Of a DNA stretch of 64,000 bases, positions 59,760 through 64,000 are shown piece after piece. A model generated the notes under the pieces. That model was not told the DNA's origin, made no database searches, and saw only the letters and a list, made by a program, of their open reading frames with translations. The stretch comes from Pseudomonas sp. BN417. GTDB taxonomy: Bacteria; Pseudomonadota; Gammaproteobacteria; Pseudomonadales; Pseudomonadaceae. Within the stretch, counting starts at the first letter, position 1. Every line of letters starts with the position of its first letter. The position numbers and the translations under genes are program-made. Where the stretch lies: the NCBI RefSeq assembly GCF_029871205.1, contig NZ_SSOJ01000163.1, positions 45,140-109,139 on the forward strand. Reading direction: 5' to 3'.

Positions 59760-60879
59760 TGCCTCGAAGGACCCCGCAGAAGCGCCAGCCAAGCCGCCGG
59801 CGCCCGACTCCGACCCGGTGAAGCGCGGGGCCGGCTGGGTCGCCTGGGTAATAGTCCTGACCCTGGTCTGGTACCTGCTGGCCGACCGCTTCACGCCCTA
59901 TACCCAGCAAGCGCGGGTGCAGGCCTTCGTCGTTCCGGTGGCGGCCGAGGTGGCGGGCCGGGTAACCCGGGTGCTGGTACGCAACAACCAGGATGTGAAG
60001 GCCGGCGAGGTGCTGTTCGAGGTGGATCGCCAGCAGTACCAGATCGCCGTCGACCGCGCCCGCGCCGACCTCGATTCCACACGCCGGCAGATCGGCGCGA
60101 GCACCGCCGGCATCGACTCGGCGCTGGCATCCTTGCAGGCCGCACAGGCCAACGAGCTGAAAGAGAAGCAGAACAGCGCGCGCCTGGAGCGTCTCTACCG
60201 GGAAGATCCGGGCACCATCTCGCTGCGCCGCCTGGAAGGCGCCCGTGCCTCTCGCGAGCAGGCCATCAGCCAGGTCGCCGCGGCCCGTGCCGAAGTGCAG
60301 CGTGCGCGCGAGCAGCAAGGCGGCGGCGAGGAAGACAACGCCCAGCTGCGCAGCGCCACCTCGGCCCTGCACAAGGCCGAGCTGGACCTGGCCAACACCC
60401 AGGTGCGCGCGCGTTCGGCAGGCCTGATCACCGACCTGCGTACCGAAGCCGGACAATTCGCCGCAGCCGGCAACCCGGTCATGACCCTGATCGCGATCCA
60501 TGACGTCTGGGTCAGCGCGGACATGACCGAGAACAACCTAGGCCTGGTCGAGGTCGGCAGCCCGGTCGGTATCGTGCTCGACACCCTGCCCGGGCGGATA
60601 TTCGAGGGGCGCGTGCGCAGCATCGGCTATGGCGTCAGCGTCGGCCAGGCCACCGCGCCCGGCAGCCTGCCGACGGTGCAGAACAGCCGCGACTGGCTGC
60701 GTCCGGCGCAGCGCTTCCCGGTGATAGTCGAATTCGCCCCGGGCGAGCTGGCCAAGCTGCGCGGCATCCGCGTCGGCGGGCAGGCCGAGGTGATGGCCTT
60801 CCCGCGCGAAGGCAACGTGCTGAACCCGCTTGGCCGGGTGGTCCTGCGCCTGATGAGCTGGCTGTCCTATGCCTACTGA
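59752..60879 (+). CDS. HlyD-family adaptor of the tripartite exporter
   Basis: This 375-residue membrane fusion protein has one N-terminal helix (about 25-43). A lipoyl half (RVTRVLVRNNQDVKAGEVLFEVDRQQYQIAVDRA) and an alpha-hairpin with a long coiled stretch (about 80-190) follow. After that come NTQVRARSAGLITDLRTEAGQFAAAG and VSADMTENNLGLVEVGSPV. It overlaps the outer-membrane gene upstream and the DUF2955 gene downstream (11 bases). With them it forms a candidate exporter in which DUF2955 replaces the usual RND or MFS pump. Confidence 0.92.
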   Translation: MSDASKDPAEAPAKPPAPDSDPVKRGAGWVAWVIVLTLVWYLLADRFTPYTQQARVQAFVVPVAAEVAGRVTRVLVRNNQDVKAGEVLFEVDRQQYQIAVDRARADLDSTRRQIGASTAGIDSALASLQAAQANELKEKQNSARLERLYREDPGTISLRRLEGARASREQAISQVAAARAEVQRAREQQGGGEEDNAQLRSATSALHKAELDLANTQVRARSAGLITDLRTEAGQFAAAGNPVMTLIAIHDVWVSADMTENNLGLVEVGSPVGIVLDTLPGRIFEGRVRSIGYGVSVGQATAPGSLPTVQNSRDWLRPAQRFPVIVEFAPGELAKLRGIRVGGQAEVMAFPREGNVLNPLGRVVLRLMSWLSYAY

Positions 60880-61891
60880 GCGCGATCCGCGCGGCCAGCG
60901 CGCGCTGCGCCTGGCCAGCGCCACTGCGCTGTGCCTCGCCGCGAGCTTCGGCCTGGCCCTGCCGATCCCTTTCCTGGCACCGATGTTGACCCTGTTCATG
61001 GGCGCCGCGATGAATCGGCCGCTGGGCCTCAAGGCCGGACTGGGCCTGGCGCTCATGGTGGCGCTGACCACCGGCAGCGGCCTGCTGCTGATTCCGCTGC
61101 TGATCCATGCCCCATTGAGCGGCGTGCTGCTGGTCGGACTCCTGCTCTTCATTTGCTTCCGCTACGGCCTGAGCGGGGGCAACTCGCTGGTTTCCACCTT
61201 CCTGGTCATCGGCCTGACCCTGATCTCCGCCGCCGGAGCCAGCGACTTCGAACTGTCGCTGATGGTCATCGAGGCGCTGTTGAAAGGCGTACTGTTGGCA
61301 GTTCTCAGCCTCACCCTCGGCCACTGGCTGTTCCCCGAATCAGCAGCCGCCTCGCCCGCACCCGCCAAAGCCGGGCTGACACCCACCGATACCAGCTGGA
61401 TCGCGCTGCGTGCCATGCTGGTGGTAATGCCGGCCTACCTGCTGGCGCTGATCGACCCGGCCAGCTATATGCCGGTGATCATGAAGGCCGTGAGCCTGGG
61501 CCAGCAGGCATGCGACACCAGGGCGCGCGACGCGGGCCGGGAACTGCTCGGCTCGACCCTGCTCGGCGGCCTGCTGGCCATCCTGTTCTGGGGGGCGCTG
61601 GGAATCCTGCCGAACCTCTGGATGTTCTTCCTGTGGATGCTGCTGTTCGGCCTGCTGCTGGCGCGCAAGCTCTATGCCCTGAGCCCGACCCGGCTGAGCC
61701 CGGGCTTCTGGCTGAACAGCATGGCCACCCTGATCATCCTGCTCGGCCAGTCGGTGCAGGACAGCGCGGCCGGCAAGGATGTCTACACGGCATTCGCCGT
61801 GCGCATGGGCCTGTTCATCGCCGTGACCCTGTACGCCTGCCTGGCGGTGTACCTGATCGACATCAGGCGCCAGCGCCCCATCAACCCCTGA
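60869..61891 (+). CDS. DUF2955 inner-membrane protein, candidate pump of the exporter
   Basis: This 340-residue protein has about 9-10 hydrophobic helices and no ATPase or RND-type periplasmic loops. It begins RALRLASATALCLAASFGLALPIPFLAPMLT, like the family, and is related in layout to FUSC/aromatic-acid exporter pumps. It overlaps the HlyD gene by 11 bases. DUF2955 proteins are regularly encoded with OMF/HlyD partners. The energy source and substrate are unknown. Confidence 0.87.
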   Translation: MPTERDPRGQRALRLASATALCLAASFGLALPIPFLAPMLTLFMGAAMNRPLGLKAGLGLALMVALTTGSGLLLIPLLIHAPLSGVLLVGLLLFICFRYGLSGGNSLVSTFLVIGLTLISAAGASDFELSLMVIEALLKGVLLAVLSLTLGHWLFPESAAASPAPAKAGLTPTDTSWIALRAMLVVMPAYLLALIDPASYMPVIMKAVSLGQQACDTRARDAGRELLGSTLLGGLLAILFWGALGILPNLWMFFLWMLLFGLLLARKLYALSPTRLSPGFWLNSMATLIILLGQSVQDSAAGKDVYTAFAVRMGLFIAVTLYACLAVYLIDIRRQRPINP

Positions 61892-61903
61892 CGAGACCAG
61901 CAC

Positions 61904-62344
61904 ATGTTCCTCAGCCTTCTGATCGGCTTCCCCATCATGCTGCTCTGCCTGTTCCTGCAGGCAATCTTCCTGGCCCTGTGCCTACGCCAGTACGTGCGTT
62001 TCAGGCATGCCGAGCAGAGCCATGATTCACTGGGACGCAATGCCTTGCTGCTGGGGCTGGTGATGCTGGTGATGCTGCTGGGCAACTTCGTGCAGACGGC
62101 CATCTGGGCCGCGCTGTTCCTGTACCTCGGCGAGTTCGACAAGTTCGAGACGGCGCTTTACTTCTCCGGTGTGAACTTCGCCACCCTGGGCTACGGCGAC
62201 ATCGTCATGACCGAAAAGTGGCGGCTGCTGGGGCCCATGGAGGCCGCCCACGGCATCCTCATGTTCGGCGTTTCCACCGCTGTGCTGACCGGGGCAGTGA
62301 TGGATGTCATCAAGCAGGCCAAAGGCCGGCGTCATGGCCACTAG
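61904..62344 (+). CDS. Small potassium channel family protein (second copy)
   Basis: This 146-residue Ion_trans_2 protein has the K+ filter TLGYGD at residues 94-99 (ATLGYGDIVMTEKW). Helices lie at about 5-27, 50-75 and 105-130. No cytoplasmic RCK domain is present. It follows the DUF2955 gene by 12 bases and so may be part of the exporter operon; a channel here is unusual and could balance charge. It overlaps the stop of the converging LysR gene by 4 bases. Its base composition is like its neighbours, unlike the channel at 655. Confidence 0.87.
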   Translation: MFLSLLIGFPIMLLCLFLQAIFLALCLRQYVRFRHAEQSHDSLGRNALLLGLVMLVMLLGNFVQTAIWAALFLYLGEFDKFETALYFSGVNFATLGYGDIVMTEKWRLLGPMEAAHGILMFGVSTAVLTGAVMDVIKQAKGRRHGH

Positions 62345-63222
62345 GTAGTAGCCATCACCCCGGCGAAAACCTCCACCACCTGGTCGATCACGGCGCGGAT
62401 CCGCGCCGTGTGGCGCAGGTCTGCATGGGTCACCATCCAGACCTCGTAGGGTTTGCCGCGCTCGCGCTCCGGCCAGAGGTGCACCAGGCCGTCCTGCTGC
62501 CCCATGTACAGGGGAATCTCACCGATACCCAGGCCGGCACCAATAGCCCTGCGCACCATCATGCTGGAGTTGACCGCCGCCACGATCCGGCCGCCGCCGA
62601 TGGGCTCGCCGACCAGCGTCGGCTCGCGGCTTTCCGTGAGATAAGGCTCGTACATCACGATGTCATGGCCGCTAAAGGCACTGCCGGGTTCGGGGGCTCC
62701 ATGGCTGTCCAGATAGCCTTGGGCCGCGAACAGGCCCATGGGCCAGCGTGCCAGCCGCTTGAGGGTCAGGTCGGGGTTTTCCGGCTTCTGCGTGCGGATG
62801 GCGATGTCCGCCTCGCGCCTGGACAGGTTGAGCAGCTGTGAAGAGCTGTTGAGCACCACGCTGACATCCGGGTGCTCGGCATGCAGCCGCGCGATGGCGG
62901 GAATGATGAAGTCGACGGCCAGCGAATCGGTGGTGGTGAGTCGCACTTCGCCCGAGAGCGCCCTGTCCAGCCCCTGGGTACGGCGCATCAGTTCGATGGC
63001 CGAGGCCTCCATCCGCTCGGCCGCTTCGAACGCCGCCTCGCCCGCCGGCGTCAGCAGGTAGCCGCCGGACGTCCGCAGGAACAGCGTGGAGCCCAGGCCA
63101 CGCTCCATCGCCGCGATACGACGGCCGACCGTGGCCTGGTCCACATGCAGGGTGCGCGCGGCTCCACGCAGGGTCTGCTCCCGCCCCAGGGCGAGGAAGA
63201 CCCGGGCATCGTCCCAATTCAT
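62341..63222 (-). CDS. LysR-family transcription regulator
   Basis: This 293-residue regulator has the HTH MNWDDARVFLALGREQTLRGAARTLHVDQATVGRRIAAME (1-40). A type 2 periplasmic-binding-like effector domain follows (about 88-290). AGGAG lies 8 bases before ATG 63222; the longer frame upstream is discarded. It is divergent from the quinone oxidoreductase, 114 bases away, so that gene is its most likely target. Confidence 0.92.
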   Translation of the reverse strand: MNWDDARVFLALGREQTLRGAARTLHVDQATVGRRIAAMERGLGSTLFLRTSGGYLLTPAGEAAFEAAERMEASAIELMRRTQGLDRALSGEVRLTTTDSLAVDFIIPAIARLHAEHPDVSVVLNSSSQLLNLSRREADIAIRTQKPENPDLTLKRLARWPMGLFAAQGYLDSHGAPEPGSAFSGHDIVMYEPYLTESREPTLVGEPIGGGRIVAAVNSSMMVRRAIGAGLGIGEIPLYMGQQDGLVHLWPERERGKPYEVWMVTHADLRHTARIRAVIDQVVEVFAGVMATT

Positions 63223-63336
63223 CGCATGCTCTCCTGATGCATTTCTGCATCCAAACCCTGAAATAACACTGCACGACTGCATCATAGGGCAGCCCTACCA
63301 TGGCAGGCATCCCGACCATCCGAAGAGGACGCGACC

Positions 63337-64000
63337 ATGAGCAGCACCAACATCCCCCAGCAGATGACCGCCATCGAAATCACCCGGCCGGGCGGTCCCG
63401 AAGTGCTGGTTCCGGCCCGCCGGCCGACGCCGAGCCCCGCCCCGCGCGAAGTGCTGATCCGGGTCCTGGCGGCCGGGGTCAATGGCCCTGACGTGCTGCA
63501 GCGCAAGGGTCTGTACGATCCGCCGGCCGGCGCTTCGGATATCCCGGGCCTGGAAATCGCCGGCGAGGTAGTGGCCCTGGGCAGCGCGACCAGCCGCTTC
63601 GCCATCGGCGACAAGGTCAGCGCTCTGGTGCCGGGTGGCGGCTATGCCGAGTACGCCGTGGCCGACGAACGCACCACCCTCCACCTTCCCCGGGGGCTGG
63701 ACCTGGTGGAAGCGGCGGCACTACCGGAAACCTTCATGACCGTCTGGGTCAACCTGTTCCAGCGCGGACAGTTCAAGCAGGGCGAGACCCTGCTGATCCA
63801 CGGTGGCGCCTCCGGCATCGGCACCACCGCGACCATGCTGGCCAAGGCATTCGGCGCCGCGAAGATCATCACCACGGTCGGCAACGAGGAACAGCGCCAG
63901 GCCAGCCTGGCCCTGGGCGCAGACCTGGCGGTCAACTACCAGGAGGCGGATTTCGCCCTGGAAGTGATGAAGGCCACCGAAGGCAAGGGCGTGGACGTCA
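63337..64000 (+). CDS. NAD(P)H:quinone oxidoreductase (zinc-less MDR, PIG3-like), cut at the right edge
   Basis: The first 221 residues of a medium-chain reductase are visible: MTAIEITRPGGPEVL, then GVNGPDVLQRKGLYDPPAG (PIG3-type loop), VSALVPGGGYAEYAVADE, EAAALPETFMTVWVNLFQRG and the Rossmann loop HGGASGIGTTATMLAKAFGA. There is no zinc-ligand set, so it is a quinone-oxidoreductase-type enzyme, probably acting on electrophilic quinones with NADPH. GAGGA lies about 7 bases before the ATG. The frame is open to the window end. Confidence 0.88.
   Translation, partial: MSSTNIPQQMTAIEITRPGGPEVLVPARRPTPSPAPREVLIRVLAAGVNGPDVLQRKGLYDPPAGASDIPGLEIAGEVVALGSATSRFAIGDKVSALVPGGGYAEYAVADERTTLHLPRGLDLVEAAALPETFMTVWVNLFQRGQFKQGETLLIHGGASGIGTTATMLAKAFGAAKIITTVGNEEQRQASLALGADLAVNYQEADFALEVMKATEGKGVDV

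Noticed and set aside
1-64000. CRISPR arrays, tRNA or rRNA genes, intact insertion sequences
   Set aside because: No regularly spaced repeats, cloverleaf-like segments, rRNA segments or transposase genes were recognised anywhere in the window.

Overview
The window is about 64 kb of GC-rich proteobacterial DNA and looks like a Pseudomonas chromosome. Supporting signs are a 23-bp inverted REP element (GTAGGAGCGAGCTTGCTCGC type), ANR/FNR boxes, OprD- and FadL-type porins, a Kup K+ transporter, a PotE-like antiporter and typical Shine-Dalgarno sites. No rRNA, tRNA, CRISPR array, integrase or intact insertion sequence was seen. All calls come from reading the sequence; no database search was run.

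Region 1 (1-18.8 kb) looks accessory. It opens with the tail of an antitoxin-like gene and an AT-richer K+ channel gene. Then comes a dense stress/hypoxia island: beta-CASP metallo-beta-lactamase protein, PAS-GGDEF cyclase, short MgtE-like transporter, alpha/beta hydrolase plus phosphoribosyltransferase, two tandem-domain universal stress proteins flanking an FNR-type regulator, a flavin/2Fe-2S electron-transfer protein, GNAT acetyltransferase, Hsp20, a broken PRPP synthetase, a Met/His-rich exported protein and a multicopper oxidase. Six perfect TTGAT-N4-ATCAA boxes, one near-perfect and one weak box lie in front of these genes. The content resembles the actinobacterial DosR dormancy regulon, but under ANR/FNR-type control. 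Several genes here are decayed. An orphan histidine kinase and a hydrolase fragment close the region.

Region 2 (18.9-29.1 kb) holds a malate/lactate-type dehydrogenase and then a run of minus-strand amino-acid genes: RidA, aldehyde dehydrogenase, homoserine dehydrogenase, Lrp regulator, threonine-synthase-like protein, LysR regulator, AAT-family permease and a Cys/Met PLP enzyme. Together they look like a catabolic module for homoserine, threonine or methionine.

Region 3 (29.1-36.8 kb) has an OprD remnant, an acetolactate-synthase-like ThDP enzyme, a solute-binding-protein remnant, and a TetR-controlled acyl-CoA ligase/thioesterase/SDR/DsbA-fold isomerase set with two matching operators.

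Region 4 (36.9-44.5 kb) is an envelope cluster: two DUF3313-like lipoproteins, an OB-fold membrane protein, a lytic-transglycosylase lipoprotein, a small outer-membrane barrel, secreted proteins, and a ToxR/ToxS-like overlapping gene pair. Region 5 (44.5-50.8 kb) holds an exported HAD phosphatase, a FadL porin, an arylsulfatase and Kup.

Region 6 (51-64 kb) has a tiny membrane protein, a REP element, a DUF1302-AraC deletion scar, a PotE-like antiporter with a solute-binding protein, a YiaW/YiaV-like pair, an AI-2E family protein, an outer-membrane-factor/HlyD/DUF2955 exporter with a K+ channel, a LysR regulator, and a quinone oxidoreductase running off the right edge.
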